From Halopenitus sp041821145 (GTDB lineage: Archaea > Halobacteriota > Halobacteria > Halobacteriales > Haloferacaceae), in contig NZ_JBGUBC010000002.1 of NCBI RefSeq assembly GCF_041821145.1, positions 62,001-126,000 on the forward strand: DNA of 64,000 nucleotides, written 5' to 3'. Numbering within the stretch: the stretch's first letter is position 1; each line of letters starts with the position of its first letter. Both the position numbers and the translations under genes were made by a program. The notes beneath the pieces were generated by a model. The model saw only the letters and a list, made by a program, of their open reading frames with translations, did not search any database and had not been told where the DNA came from. Of the stretch, positions 44,218-53,409 are shown piece after piece.

Positions 44218-45624
44218 TCACACTACAATCGAGTCGAGTACGACCGCCAAAAGCAGGAGTCCGAGGTATGCGTTGGAGGCGTGGAACGCCCGAAAGGCCG
44301 CTGACTCGGTGCGTTCGTAGTGGAGCCTGACGACGGCCCACAGGAAGACCGCTCCGAGCGTGACGCCGACGCCGACGTAGAGCGCACCGAGCGCGTCCGC
44401 CGTCGCCGCAAGCACCGCGGCCGCAACGAGCGTGGCGCCGAGATACCACAGAATGTGTCGGTGTGTCGCCGTCTCGCCACGGACAACCGGCATCATCGGG
44501 AATCCTCCACGCTCGTAGTCGTCCTGATACGCGAGTGCGAGGTTGTAGAAATGTGCGGGCGTCCACAGGAAGATGAGCGCCGCCAACAACAGCCCGCCGC
44601 CGCCGATCTCACCAGTCACGGCCGCCCAGCCGATGAGCGCCGGCAGCGATCCCGCGGCGCCGCCAAGTACCGTGTTCTGTACCGTGTTCGGCTTGAGAAC
44701 GAGGGTGTAGACCACGCTGTAAAACACGATCGCCAGCAGCCCCAGAGCCGCCGCGAGAGGATTGACGAGCCAGAACAACCCGACCGAGAGGAGGGTCAGA
44801 AGGAGGCCGAACGTGATCGCACGCCGAACCGAGACGAGATCGACTGCCAGCGGTCGGTCCGCGGTCCGTTGCATCCGACGATCGACGTCGCGTTCGAGGA
44901 CGTGGTTGAACGTTCCGGACGCTCCAATCGCGATCGATCCACCCGCAAGCGTCAATGCGACCGTCCGCGGCGTGAATCCCGATCCGCCGGCAAGCGCCAT
45001 TGCCGCGGCGGCGACGAGACATAGTAGCCACATCAACCGAGGCTTCATCAGGCGGACGTACGCCGCGGCCGTCGCCTTTATCCGCGGCCAGCCGGTCTCG
45101 GGTACGGTCCCGGTCGGATCGTTTTCGAACGATGACGCCTCGGCGTCGGTCGGACGAGTCGGGGAAGGAGACGGGGATTCGTTCGAATCACCGGTTTCCT
45201 CTTCTAACCACCAGGTCAACGCGGCCATCGAGGCGGCGAAGATCACGATTCCGACGGCGAGATGGAGCACGGACGTCGTCGACGCATCGGCGATCGCGAC
45301 GTACGCGCCGAGGCCCGCCTGAAGGGGATACGCGAGAGTCACGATGGAAAGCGAGACACGAACCCGGCGGGACGTCGAGCGACGGAACGCGGAGACGACC
45401 GTGGCCACGACGAGCGCGCCCACGCCGAGTGCCAACAATCGGTGGCCGATCGCGATCCATCCGACCGTCTCCGCGGGGAGCGTATATCCGTTGCCGCAGG
45501 CCGGCCAGGCGGCACACGCCGTTGCCGCGTTTGAAAGCGTCGTCGTCGCGCCGACGACGAGAAGCAGATACACGCCCATCGTCGTCGCCGCGAGCAACGC
45601 CGGAAATCGGTCCTGGCGAGTCAC
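44218..45624 (-). CDS. ctaB: Heme O synthase (CtaB) with N-terminal CtaA-like membrane domain
   Basis: 468 aa. Residues 1-150 are four membrane helices like half of heme A synthase CtaA (SNAATACAAWPACGNG, HRLLALGVGALVV). Residues from about 185 are the UbiA-type prenyltransferase: KPRLMWLLCL, NHVLERDVDRRMQRT (NxxxDxxxD) and YQDDYERGGFPMMPVV. Farnesylates heme B for cytochrome oxidase. The fusion is known in haloarchaea. GCTATATG at about 45646 is the TATA. Confidence 0.94.
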   Translation of the reverse strand: MTRQDRFPALLAATTMGVYLLLVVGATTTLSNAATACAAWPACGNGYTLPAETVGWIAIGHRLLALGVGALVVATVVSAFRRSTSRRVRVSLSIVTLAYPLQAGLGAYVAIADASTTSVLHLAVGIVIFAASMAALTWWLEEETGDSNESPSPSPTRPTDAEASSFENDPTGTVPETGWPRIKATAAAYVRLMKPRLMWLLCLVAAAAMALAGGSGFTPRTVALTLAGGSIAIGASGTFNHVLERDVDRRMQRTADRPLAVDLVSVRRAITFGLLLTLLSVGLFWLVNPLAAALGLLAIVFYSVVYTLVLKPNTVQNTVLGGAAGSLPALIGWAAVTGEIGGGGLLLAALIFLWTPAHFYNLALAYQDDYERGGFPMMPVVRGETATHRHILWYLGATLVAAAVLAATADALGALYVGVGVTLGAVFLWAVVRLHYERTESAAFRAFHASNAYLGLLLLAVVLDSIVV

Positions 45625-45669
45625 CAGACACGGGTTGGGAACGGCTACATATAGCTTCGGCGCTTCAGC

Positions 45670-46200
45670 TTACGGACGCGGATCGTCGGAGGCGTCCCCG
45701 TCCCTGCGAGATCCGTCCGTCCCGGGGGCCGCACTTGTTCCGTCGACCGCCTCAGGAGTTCCATCCGCATCGCAGCCGCGTTCACGAAGGACCCGATCGA
45801 CGATGCGTCCGGTCGAGAGTAGCTCTCCGTCGTAGCGCTTCTCACGGGGGCTCGCCCGCTCGACCCGGCAGTCGATCCCTCGATCCGCCAGGTCGGCGGC
45901 GATGGCGGCGTCGTCGTGATGTTGGTCGTACCCGAGAACGATGACGTCGGGATCGAGGCGGCGAACGGGCACGAAGATGTCCGATTCGTGGCCCAGATGG
46001 GCCTCATCGACCGGATCGAGTGCGGCGACCATCTCACGTCGTTGCTCCTCCGGGAGGATCGGCCGTCGCTTGTGAGTGATGTTCGTCGTACGCGCGACGA
46101 TCACGTGGAGTTCGTCGCCGTAACTGGCCGCGTCCCGGAGATAATGGAGATGCCCCGGGTGGAGCAGATCGAACGTTCCCTGCGCGAGCACACGGGTCAT
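45670..46200 (-). CDS. ribL: Archaeal FAD synthase-type nucleotidyltransferase (RibL)
   Basis: 176 aa. TFDLLHPGHLHYLRDA carries the HxGH nucleotidyltransferase motif and ELLSTGRIVDRVL the C-terminal ISSTxxR-like motif. Archaeal RibL adenylylates FMN to FAD; glycerol-3-phosphate cytidylyltransferase relatives look similar. The ATG overlaps the JAMM stop (ATGA). An acidic tail of about 40 residues extends beyond the fold. Confidence 0.9.
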   Translation of the reverse strand: MTRVLAQGTFDLLHPGHLHYLRDAASYGDELHVIVARTTNITHKRRPILPEEQRREMVAALDPVDEAHLGHESDIFVPVRRLDPDVIVLGYDQHHDDAAIAADLADRGIDCRVERASPREKRYDGELLSTGRIVDRVLRERGCDADGTPEAVDGTSAAPGTDGSRRDGDASDDPRP

Positions 46201-46802
46201 CGGAGCCACCTCAAGATCGATCGACTACCGCCATCCTCCTCGTTGCTTCCTCCGTCGTCAATTCCTCCGATATCGCGTCCTCCGTCTCGGGGAGCGCCTC
46301 CGTCGTCGATCTCGCTGCCCTCCTCCCGCAGTTCGCGATCGATGTCCGCCTGGGTAAAATCGAAGAAGTGTGACTCGGGCAGATCCACGTCGAGCACGTC
46401 GAGCGTCGTCGGGCGTCCGTCGTTGTCGAACGCCTTCCAGTCGCTCCAGCCGTAGGGCGCCCCCACGATGATATGCACCTCTCCCTGTCCAAAGGTCGCG
46501 AGATCGGCGTCACTCGGGTGGAGCACGCCGTTCGGGTGCGAGTGGACCGAACCCACGGACCGCAAGTCGTTCGGCTTCATCGTCGATCGAACGGTCGCGC
46601 TCACCGGATTCGATTCCGTTCCCGGAATCACGAGCACGTCGGTTATCACCTGTCCACTCCGGTCGAGATCGAGCTTCCGGGCGTCCTCGGTGCGGAGGAA
46701 TCCCATGTACTCGTTCGGGTGGGTGTCCTCGCACGCTTCGAGGATGAAGTCCATCGTCTCCCGGGCGATCCCGAGGAGATCCTTCGACCGAAACAGGCGC
46801 AT
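46197..46802 (-). CDS. JAMM/MPN+ domain metalloprotease (desampylase-like)
   Basis: 201 aa. The JAMM zinc motif is complete: SVHSHPNGVLHPSDADL (HxHP...SxxD) with an upstream glutamate in HPNEYMGFL. Archaeal JAMM enzymes cleave SAMP ubiquitin-like modifiers; this one is longer than HvJAMM1 and has an Asp/Gly-rich tail after about residue 150. Coupled to ribL by ATGA overlap. Confidence 0.88.
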   Translation of the reverse strand: MRLFRSKDLLGIARETMDFILEACEDTHPNEYMGFLRTEDARKLDLDRSGQVITDVLVIPGTESNPVSATVRSTMKPNDLRSVGSVHSHPNGVLHPSDADLATFGQGEVHIIVGAPYGWSDWKAFDNDGRPTTLDVLDVDLPESHFFDFTQADIDRELREEGSEIDDGGAPRDGGRDIGGIDDGGSNEEDGGSRSILRWLR

Positions 46803-46943
46803 GGTCGATCCTGGGCACCGTCGACTCAAAGGGATTCCGGACGCCGTCGCCGACCTCCCTCGCTCGGGCAGTGGAACGTCGAGCGTCCGAAACGAGAAGC
46901 CGAGATAATAAGCTTAACACGCACCGGCCGCGAATCGCTTGCC

Positions 46944-49028
46944 ATGAGCGACCATGTCGCCGGGGATTCCGGCACGCGGGACGATTCGAGTCCCGAATCC
47001 GACGCCAACGATTCGACGGAGGCCGACAACTTCGAGCAGGTCGACGAGTCCGAGACCACGGATCGGTCCGATGAAACCGACGGATCGGCCGACGACCAAC
47101 TCGAAGACGAGCGACCGGACGGAGACCAACCCGAAGACGAGCAGGCCGACGATGATCGGGAGGACGACGATCGCCCGGTCGTCTACGATCTCGCGCCGGA
47201 TTGTACGCGCGCGGATATCGAGGTCGGCGCAAACTATCACGCGGAGGTCAACGGAGTCGTCGACTACGGGATCTTCGTCGACGTCTCCGATTCCGTCTCC
47301 GGGCTCGTCCACGAATCGAACCTCACGGGGACCTACGAGGTCGGCGACCGCCTCGTCGTCAGGCTCGAAGAGGTCCGCGAGAACGGCGATATAGCATTCG
47401 ACGACGTCGAACTCCGAGAATATCAGACTAACATCGTCGAACACGAGCCGGATATCGCGCGGATTCGCGCGCTCAAGCCGGCCGAGAACGTTATCCTCGA
47501 AGGCGAGATCGTCCAGGCCAAACAGACCGGCGGTCCGACGATATTCGCGGTCTCCGATGGAACGGGGATCGTCTCGTGTGCGGCCTTCGAGGAGGCCGGC
47601 GTTCGAGCCTATCCCGACCTCGAGGTCGGCGATCTGGTTCGTGTCGAAGGCGACGTCGAAACGCGCCAGGATGCGCTCCAGATCGAGGTCGACTCGATGG
47701 CCGAACTCGAGGGGGAGCGCGCACGGACTACCCGTGACCGGATCGACGACGTGCTCGCGGAACGGTCCGAACCGGCCGATATCGATCCGCTCATCGAGTG
47801 GGAAGCCTTCGAGCCGATCCGCGATGACCTCATTGCGGTCGCGAGACGACTCCGACGAACGGTCCTTGAGGGACGGCCGATTCGGGCCAGACACCACGCC
47901 GACGGCGACGGAATGTGTGCGGCGATTCCCGTTCAATACGCACTCGAGAACTTCATCCGGGAGATACACGAGGGCGCGGATGCACCACAACATCACTTCA
48001 AACGGCTGCCAAGCAAGGCGCCATACTACGAGATGGAGGACGTCACTCGCGACCTCAACTTCGCGCTTGGCGGCCGCGCCCGACACGGACAGAAGCTCCC
48101 GCTTTTGTTGATGCTCGACAACGGCTCGACCGAGGAGGACGTTCCCGCATACAAGAACCTCGCCCACTACGACATCCCGATCATCACCGTCGATCATCAT
48201 CACCCCGACCCGGAGGCCGTCGACCCGCTTTTGGACGCCCACGTTAATCCGTATCTCTACGGCGAGGACTACCGGATCACGACCGGGATGATGTGCGTCG
48301 AACTTGCTCGTCTCATCGATCCGACGATCGACGACGAACTCGATCACATCCCCGCCGTTGCGGGGCTCTCGGACCGATCGAAGGCGGAGGCGATGTCGAA
48401 ATACCTCTCGTTGGCCGAGAGCGAGGGATACGACCGTTCGGACGTCCTCGACATCGGCGAGGCGCTCGATTACGCCGCTCACTGGCTGCGATACTCGGAA
48501 GGGAAAACGCTCGTCAACGACGTCCTCGATATCGACTGTCCGGACGCCACTCGTCACGAGAAGCTCGTGGAGTTCCTCTCCGAGCGGGCCGAACGGGACG
48601 TCGATCGACAGATCGACGCCCTCGAGGAACACGTCGAACACGAACGGCTCGCCTCCGGCGTTCGACTCTACCGGATCGACCTCGACGAATACGCACACCG
48701 ATTCACCTATCCGGCACCTGGCAAGACGACCGGAAAGCTCCACGACGTGAAAGTCAAGCAGACGGGCGATCCGGTCATCACGATCGGCTACGGGCCGGAC
48801 TTCGCCGTACTCCGGTCGGACGGCGTCCGTCTCGACATCCCGACCATGGTGACCGAGTTGAACGAGGAGCTTCCGGGAGCCGGCGTCTCCGGCGGCGGAC
48901 ACCTGGTCGTTGGCTCGATCAAGTTCGTGAAGGGACGCCGACAGGAAGTCATCGAGACGCTCGTCGGAAAGATGGCGGACGCGGAGATCGACGAGGCGCT
49001 CTCGTCGGCGACCGTGCTTGAGGATTAA
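46944..49028 (+). CDS. RecJ-like DHH phosphoesterase with S1 and OB domains
   Basis: 694 aa. An acidic N-terminal 80 residues, S1 domain (VGANYHAEVNGVVDYGIFVDVSD), OB-fold nucleic-acid domain (VILEGEIVQAKQTGGPTIFAV), then DHH motifs HHADGDGMCAAIP, LLMLDNGSTEED and VDHHHPDPEA, and a C-terminal DHHA1-like GVSGGGHLVVGSIKF. A 5'-3' ssDNA/RNA exonuclease-type protein of repair or replication. ATG 46944 lies after ATAATAAGC near 46906; the much longer open frame upstream crosses the JAMM gene and is spurious. Ends 4 bp into the convergent gene. Confidence 0.92.
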   Translation: MSDHVAGDSGTRDDSSPESDANDSTEADNFEQVDESETTDRSDETDGSADDQLEDERPDGDQPEDEQADDDREDDDRPVVYDLAPDCTRADIEVGANYHAEVNGVVDYGIFVDVSDSVSGLVHESNLTGTYEVGDRLVVRLEEVRENGDIAFDDVELREYQTNIVEHEPDIARIRALKPAENVILEGEIVQAKQTGGPTIFAVSDGTGIVSCAAFEEAGVRAYPDLEVGDLVRVEGDVETRQDALQIEVDSMAELEGERARTTRDRIDDVLAERSEPADIDPLIEWEAFEPIRDDLIAVARRLRRTVLEGRPIRARHHADGDGMCAAIPVQYALENFIREIHEGADAPQHHFKRLPSKAPYYEMEDVTRDLNFALGGRARHGQKLPLLLMLDNGSTEEDVPAYKNLAHYDIPIITVDHHHPDPEAVDPLLDAHVNPYLYGEDYRITTGMMCVELARLIDPTIDDELDHIPAVAGLSDRSKAEAMSKYLSLAESEGYDRSDVLDIGEALDYAAHWLRYSEGKTLVNDVLDIDCPDATRHEKLVEFLSERAERDVDRQIDALEEHVEHERLASGVRLYRIDLDEYAHRFTYPAPGKTTGKLHDVKVKQTGDPVITIGYGPDFAVLRSDGVRLDIPTMVTELNEELPGAGVSGGGHLVVGSIKFVKGRRQEVIETLVGKMADAEIDEALSSATVLED

Positions 49029-50908
49029 CCAAACGACACTTCCCGCCGAGCGACGATCACGGCTGCGATCACTGCCACTGCGACCCCGCCCGCCATCCCG
49101 ACCGGAAGCTGAACACCACCGCCGCGCCAGTCCGCAGCGTAGATCGTCCGAAAGTACTCGGCCGCTTGCGGACTCTCAAGAACGACGAGCACTTCGCGAT
49201 TGGTCGTTGCCGCCGCCTCGTTCCAGTTGAGACTCCCTATCACGACCGTATCGTCGATCACCATCCCCTTCGCGTGAATCTTCCCGTATCGCCCCCGAGG
49301 CTCCGTCACCGCGACCGAAAGCGGAAGGTCGTCCCGTGTGGCCCGGCGGTTCAACCGGTCAGCAAGCGCCGCGTTCTCCTCCCGGTCGTACCACGCGTTC
49401 GAGAGCAACACCCGGCTGTCGACGCCCCGATCCGCCGCGCGAACGACCGCCTCAAGCAGTCGCCATTCCGGTCCCGCGGTCCGGGGAACCAGTACGAGTA
49501 TCCGCTCGTCCGCGGCGTCGATCCGATCCACGAGCCGATCGACCGCGTTCTCCGGAGCCAACAGGAGTTCCACCTCGCTCGCAGTCGTCCGACGTGGTTC
49601 GAACCGGGTCGGAAACGACTCCGTCGACCGTGTGGACTCGTGAGCCGTCAGATTGGAGCGGACACGCCGCCAGGCGAGTGCGTCGAGAGCGGTGGCATCC
49701 CTGATGAACACGCCTGCCAGTTCGTTCGCGAACCGCCCATTGTACACGACGGCACCCCACCCTCGATTTCCGGCCCCACCCGTTCCGGAGGGCTTCCAAT
49801 TTTCGGTGAGGACCAGTGCCCGGTCGTCGACGACTGCGTATTTGGGATGATGAAACGAGAATCGCCGTCGATCCCCGGCGAGCACGCGCGGTTCGATCCC
49901 CGCTTCGACGAGTCTGTCAAGCGTTCGGGCGGTCCCCTCCGAAAGTCCGCCGACCGGCCGACCCTCGATCAGCACTCGAACCGTGACTCCACGCTGATGG
50001 GCCTCGATCAACTCCTCGGCGATGCGGTCGGACTCGAAGGTGTATCCGGCGAGCAGGATCCGGTCGTCGGCTCCCGTGAGGGCGGAGTGGGGAACCCCGC
50101 TTGCGTCCGGGAGGACGAAGACGTCGACATCGGCGGACCCGATTGACGCCGGGAGGTCGTGGGGCTCATAGCCGTACGGTCGCCAGCCTCCGGCGTGTGT
50201 TCCGTACTCGCCCCCTTCCCAGTGCCGATTCCACACTTCCGTCTCCGGGGCTCGATCGTAGGCCACCTCATCGACCGGAACTCCCTCGTGGACCAGTACG
50301 ATCCGGTCGCCTTCGTCCGAAAGCGGGAGATAGTTCGGAAGACGGGAGACCGATCCGCGAACGTGGACGGACGCGGCCGCCGGATCCTCACTTAGCGCCA
50401 CCCGACCGGAGACGTTCCTGGGGAGCGGCGTCTCGTGGTGGCCGTCCGAAAGCGACCAGTTTCCGGAGACCGGGAGATCGACGATCAGATATTCGCCCAC
50501 GTCCCCGTCGGCGACGGGATTGGGGTACAACTCGACGATCGTCCCGTTCGGTGGGGTGGATTCGGTTCGTGATGCAGTGGTCTCGTTCTCGGTTCGGGCC
50601 TTCGCTCCGGTGCCGGTGGCGTTTGCTCCGTCCATTCCGATCGCGGCCGGATCCCGGGCAGTAGCGGCGGGAGACGCGAGCGTCGTGCTCGCTACGACTG
50701 ACGGGGCGGCGAGAAGCCAGACGGCAAGCAACGAAATTGCGACCAGCGAAACGGTTGTCGGCGCGGGGAACCAACGTCTAAACGGCCGATCGACGACCCA
50801 TCTCGGGATGGTCGGATGGAATGTAGAGTCGTCCGGATCGGGTGAGAGACGATCCGGGTGGGCGATCGGATCGTCGGAGGAAAGCCCGTGGGAAACGCTT
50901 CGACGCAC
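49025..50908 (-). CDS. Phospholipase D-like domain protein, membrane anchored
   Basis: 627 aa. Membrane segment near residues 52-75, a lamin-tail-like domain (IVELYPNPVADGDVGEYLIVD to about 190), then two HKD modules: HHPKYAVVDDRALVLTENW and HAKGMVIDDTVVIGSLNWN, and a C-terminal membrane helix. The first module has HxK followed by an Asp and probably remains active. Extracellular nuclease or lipase is possible. GTTTTTCC at about 50930-50938 agrees with ATG 50908. Confidence 0.87.
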   Translation of the reverse strand: MRRSVSHGLSSDDPIAHPDRLSPDPDDSTFHPTIPRWVVDRPFRRWFPAPTTVSLVAISLLAVWLLAAPSVVASTTLASPAATARDPAAIGMDGANATGTGAKARTENETTASRTESTPPNGTIVELYPNPVADGDVGEYLIVDLPVSGNWSLSDGHHETPLPRNVSGRVALSEDPAAASVHVRGSVSRLPNYLPLSDEGDRIVLVHEGVPVDEVAYDRAPETEVWNRHWEGGEYGTHAGGWRPYGYEPHDLPASIGSADVDVFVLPDASGVPHSALTGADDRILLAGYTFESDRIAEELIEAHQRGVTVRVLIEGRPVGGLSEGTARTLDRLVEAGIEPRVLAGDRRRFSFHHPKYAVVDDRALVLTENWKPSGTGGAGNRGWGAVVYNGRFANELAGVFIRDATALDALAWRRVRSNLTAHESTRSTESFPTRFEPRRTTASEVELLLAPENAVDRLVDRIDAADERILVLVPRTAGPEWRLLEAVVRAADRGVDSRVLLSNAWYDREENAALADRLNRRATRDDLPLSVAVTEPRGRYGKIHAKGMVIDDTVVIGSLNWNEAAATTNREVLVVLESPQAAEYFRTIYAADWRGGGVQLPVGMAGGVAVAVIAAVIVARREVSFG

Positions 50909-50953
50909 GGGCCGTCTGGTTCGGTTTCAGGGAAAAACCTCCGGGTTGGATCC

Positions 50954-51012
50954 ATCGATCGGGACGGGGTGGCCCTCGATCGGAACGGAGCGGATCCCTC
51001 GATCGGAACGGA
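50954..51012. repeat. Three direct repeats upstream of the PLD-like gene
   Basis: TCGATCGG starts at 50955, 50976 and 50999 (spacing 21 and 23 bp). The last two copies share 17 bp, CCCTCGATCGGAACGGA (50973-50989 and 50996-51012). The array lies just upstream of the GTTTTTCC box. Confidence 0.75.
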
Positions 51013-51039
51013 TCGAAACCGAACGTGTTCGACCGCCGA

Positions 51040-52362
51040 TCAGGCCGCCGGTGTGTCCGCGTTCAACGTCTCTTGAGCCTTCTCGGCCTCGGTTTGAACG
51101 ATAAAGACCCGCTCGTCGTCGTAGTCGGCCGCCGCCTCGAGCGCCTCTCGGGTCCCGATCTGCCGGAGCGCCCATGCGGCGGCCGCACGGACGTCCGGCG
51201 ACGCGTCGGTCTCGAGGGTCTCCGTGAGGGGATCGATGGCCCGTGCGTCGCCGATGAGTCCGAGCGCTCGGGCCGCGTAGGGTCGCACGTTCTCGTTTTC
51301 CATCTCGAGTTTGTTCGCGAGCGGCTGGACTGCCTCGCTCGCGCCGATCTCGCCAAGCGCCTTGAACGTCGTCTTCTGGAGCTGCGGGTTCGAATCCTCG
51401 TCGACGTACTCCAGAAGCGTCTCCGTAACGTCCTCTGCGGCCATCTTCCCGAGGATCCTGATGGCGTCCTCCTCGCGTTTTTCAGCCCGGCCGAGCAACT
51501 CGTCGATCGCCGCGTCGGTCGCCGCGCGCTTGCCCATTCGTTCGAACGCCTCCAGACAGTGGCGCTCCATGAACTCCGACTGGAGCGAATCGAGCGCCAG
51601 GAGGATCATGTCGACGTTGCCCGCTTCCTCGTGGGCCTTCAGCGCGGCCCACTCGACCGGATAGTCCTTGTAGTGGCCGAGCACGTCGTAAAAGCCCTCC
51701 GCGTAGAGCTGTTCGTTCGTCTTGAGATCCTCCCACTGCTCTGCGTCCTCGAGGTCCTCGCTCAGCGTCTCGGCGCCGTCGACGAGGGATTCGATCGTCT
51801 CCGCGTCCACATCGGGGTCGAGGTCCGCATCCTCGATGGCATCCCCGATCGATTCGAGGGTGAAAGCGAGGGCGTCGATGTCCTCCGTCTCCGGTTCGAA
51901 GTCGATCCCGAGCGTCTCGGCAACCGGAGTCGTGAAGGCCTCGATCGCCTCCCTGATCTCCTCGAGACCGGTCTCCGTCCACTCGGTGCTTTCGACATCG
52001 TCGATGGCTTCCTCGATATCGGCGATCACGTCCGCAGCGTAGGGACCCCGTGCCTCCGCAAGCGACGATCGGAGCTCCTCGATCCGAGATTCGAGGGCCT
52101 CACGCGGATCCTCGGCATCCTCCTCGTCGGATTCCGGCAGATCAGCCTCCGAAAGCGACGACTCGGCATCGTCCAACAGAGCCTCGACGTCGTCGAGGTC
52201 GGCCTCCGTCTCGGCCGCCTCCAGACGCTCGGCCACGTCGTCGAGGTACTCGCTCAGGGACTCTTCTGTCACCTCTCCCGGAAGAACCGGGGACTCCCCG
52301 TTCTGCTCCGAGGAGGTCGTCTCCTCGGGCGCATCCTCCGGCTCGTCCTCGCCGTTGCTCAT
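51040..52362 (-). CDS. HEAT-repeat protein with acidic coiled N-terminal half
   Basis: 440 aa. Residues 1-230 are very acidic and helical; residues from about 235 contain HEAT repeats (LLEYVDEDSNPQLQKTTFKALGEIG, ENVRPYAARALGLIGDARAIDPL, SPDVRAAAAWALRQIG). Likely a protein-protein scaffold. ACTTAATGG at about 52382-52391 on this strand supports ATG 52362 rather than a start at 52479. Confidence 0.87.
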   Translation of the reverse strand: MSNGEDEPEDAPEETTSSEQNGESPVLPGEVTEESLSEYLDDVAERLEAAETEADLDDVEALLDDAESSLSEADLPESDEEDAEDPREALESRIEELRSSLAEARGPYAADVIADIEEAIDDVESTEWTETGLEEIREAIEAFTTPVAETLGIDFEPETEDIDALAFTLESIGDAIEDADLDPDVDAETIESLVDGAETLSEDLEDAEQWEDLKTNEQLYAEGFYDVLGHYKDYPVEWAALKAHEEAGNVDMILLALDSLQSEFMERHCLEAFERMGKRAATDAAIDELLGRAEKREEDAIRILGKMAAEDVTETLLEYVDEDSNPQLQKTTFKALGEIGASEAVQPLANKLEMENENVRPYAARALGLIGDARAIDPLTETLETDASPDVRAAAAWALRQIGTREALEAAADYDDERVFIVQTEAEKAQETLNADTPAA

Positions 52363-52515
52363 ACTGTGAACGTGCGCGTGTGGTCCATTAAGTCGTTTCC
52401 CTTCGTGCGCGCCCGGTCGATCGCTTTCTGAGAGTGGTCGAGGAGAAGCCGATCCGTCCATCGAATATACTAAATCCATATTAGAATATTTCTTTTTGAA
52501 ATAGAAAATAATATT

Positions 52516-52535
52516 TTCACATGTGAATATTTAAG
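52516..52535 (+). promoter_or_regulatory. dpsA promoter with perfect palindrome
   Basis: TTCACATGTGAA (52516-52527) is a perfect 12-bp palindrome, extended imperfectly by AATATT on the left and TATT on the right. It abuts TATTTAAG (52528-52535), the likely TATA, so a bound regulator would block TBP/TFB. The surrounding 52460-52545 is strikingly AT-rich. Confidence 0.65.
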
Positions 52536-52562
52536 TGCAATGCGGACGATCTAGTGAACGAG

Positions 52563-53111
52563 ATGAGTACCCAAAAGCACGTTCGACAGCAGTACGGCGA
52601 GGTTCACGAGAGCGAAGCGCTTCGGATTCCCGAGGAGAAGGCCGAACAACTCGTCGACGCGTTGAACACCGATCTCGCGTCGACGTACGTGCTGTACCAT
52701 CAGATCAAGAAGCACCACTGGCTCGTCGAGGGCGCGGAGTTCCGCGACATCCACGTCTACCTCGGCGAGGTCGCCGCCGACCTGGAGGAGGGCGCGGACG
52801 TCATCGCCGAACGGGCACAGGCGCTCGGTGGCGTCCCGCTTTCGGGCGGCGCGAACTACGAGGAGCACGCACCGGTCTCCGGGGAGAACGCGGACGCCTA
52901 CGACATCCGGACGTCGCTCACACACGACATGGAAATATTCGGCGACATCATCGAATCGCTTCGAGAGCACGTTCGGCTCGCCAACAATCTCGGCGATTAC
53001 ACCACCGAAGAACAGCTTCGAGAGGTTCTGATGGACGTCGAGGAACACGCACACCACCTCGAACACTACCTCGAGGACGATACCCTCGTCATCGAGGAAT
53101 CGATGGAATAA
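52563..53111 (+). CDS. dpsA: Dps-family ferritin-like iron storage/DNA protection protein
   Basis: 182 aa. YVLYHQIKKHHWLVEG and FRDIHVYLGEVAADLEEGAD are the Dps ferroxidase region, with the second His/Asp/Glu set in HDMEIFGDIIESLREH. Oxidises and stores iron using peroxide and forms dodecamers. ATG 52563 (MSTQKHVRQ) lies 32 bp from the TATA centre; a GTG at 52554 is in frame. Iron or oxidative-stress control is known in Halobacterium; the palindrome here is a candidate site. Confidence 0.95.
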   Translation: MSTQKHVRQQYGEVHESEALRIPEEKAEQLVDALNTDLASTYVLYHQIKKHHWLVEGAEFRDIHVYLGEVAADLEEGADVIAERAQALGGVPLSGGANYEEHAPVSGENADAYDIRTSLTHDMEIFGDIIESLREHVRLANNLGDYTTEEQLREVLMDVEEHAHHLEHYLEDDTLVIEESME

Positions 53112-53164
53112 CGAACCGGGGTCCCGGCAACGCTACCTCGCCCGCCCTCGTATCGGCCTCCAAA

Positions 53165-53377
53165 CTATCGGACGGTTTCGACCGTCAGATCGGTCGCGAT
53201 CCAGCCGTCCGGATTGCCCTGCTCGGTGAACACGGTTCGGTTCGGCGACGTCTCCGCGGCGGCGATCGCCGGTCTCGAGACCCCGTCGTCCTCCCGTCGA
53301 CCGGCCGAATGGTCACGAACGCATTCCGATCCACCGTCCCTTGATTCGTCGGCCGCCGATCCGTCAGTTGGTTCCAT
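53165..53377 (-). CDS. Small acidic conserved haloarchaeal protein
   Basis: 70 aa. The C-terminal TVFTEQGNPDGWIATDLTVE looks like a conserved haloarchaeal end motif; the rest is disordered. Function unknown. CCGTTATG near 53400-53410 is the likely TATA. Divergent from the flavin oxidoreductase with a palindrome-rich gap between. Confidence 0.7.
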   Translation of the reverse strand: MEPTDGSAADESRDGGSECVRDHSAGRREDDGVSRPAIAAAETSPNRTVFTEQGNPDGWIATDLTVETVR

Positions 53378-53409
53378 TACTCGGCGATGGGGGAGACAGA
53401 CACATAACG

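Noticed and set aside
51384..51402. GGGTTCGAATCC-like string suggesting a tRNA
   Set aside because: It lies inside the HEAT-repeat coding sequence (SNPQLQ region) with no cloverleaf on either strand.
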